Below are positions 61,834 through 64,000 of a stretch of 64,000 nucleotides of DNA, piece by piece. The first letter of the stretch is position 1, and the number at the start of each line of letters is the position of its first letter. A program made the translations under genes and the position numbers. Under the pieces are notes generated by a model. It saw only the letters and a program-made list of their open reading frames with translations. It did not search any database and was not told the DNA's origin. The DNA comes from Halomonas piscis (lineage in GTDB: Bacteria; Pseudomonadota; Gammaproteobacteria; Pseudomonadales; Halomonadaceae), in assembly GCF_031886125.1 (NCBI RefSeq), contig NZ_CP119391.1, forward strand, positions 2,294,001 to 2,358,000, given 5' to 3'.

Positions 61834-64000
<2,167 letters not shown>

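Overview
The window is a GC-rich gammaproteobacterial chromosome segment. Gene content and protein sequences fit the Halomonadaceae (Halomonas or a close relative) best: a BCCT-type compatible-solute transporter, an NSS and a DASS sodium symporter, a very large NAD-glutamate dehydrogenase, Rmf, and the conserved miaB-phoH-ybeY-corC-lnt block. The genus is an inference from recognised families; no search was run.

Layout. 1-4256: end of miaB, then ybeZ(phoH-like)-ybeY-corC-lnt (tRNA modification, ribosome maturation, lipoprotein acylation). 4253-9015: prmB-aroC, a Smr-domain protein, and an alpha/beta-hydrolase/patatin pair. 9036-16863: a micro-ORF, NSS transporter, M42 peptidase, LpxT-like PAP2 phosphatase behind a structured leader, DASS symporter, DUF411 protein and BCCT transporter. 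17081-20154: exported protein, PCuAC copper chaperone, SCO lipoprotein, MFS exporter. 20370-28198: a VWA protein with four 264-bp coding repeats, a Mo-cofactor-fold protein/histidine kinase/response regulator operon, and two unknown envelope proteins.

28283-36575 is a compact integrated element of about 8.28 kb in the 3' end of a tRNA-Ser(GGA) gene, with a perfect 14-bp att repeat. In order it carries a tyrosine integrase, an unknown protein, an AlpA-type regulator, an HTH protein, a zinc-ribbon primase-like protein, a D5/P4-type SF3 helicase, an iteron-rich origin-like region, a scaffold-like protein, an HK97-type major capsid protein, a DUF5681 protein and two unknowns. No portal, large terminase, protease, tail or lysis gene is recognisable. 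I read it as a phage satellite that replicates itself and builds its own capsid shell but needs a helper phage for packaging and tails. This is the most interesting part of the window. Short motifs shared between the att arms and the capsid promoter suggest linked control of integration/excision and capsid expression.

36845-50530: nitroreductase, queF, the yadGH ABC exporter, three tandem tRNA-Gly/tRNA-Glu pairs, msrB, ylqF, alaA, htpX, pdxB, a WGR-like protein, a CBS-BON protein, a glutaredoxin-like protein, rlmKL and rmf. 50624-64000: pyrD, gdhB, trmA-murI, a hemerythrin-like protein, rarA, lolA and the 3' two-thirds of ftsK, which runs off the right edge. Outside the satellite the window is ordinary core or near-core genome.
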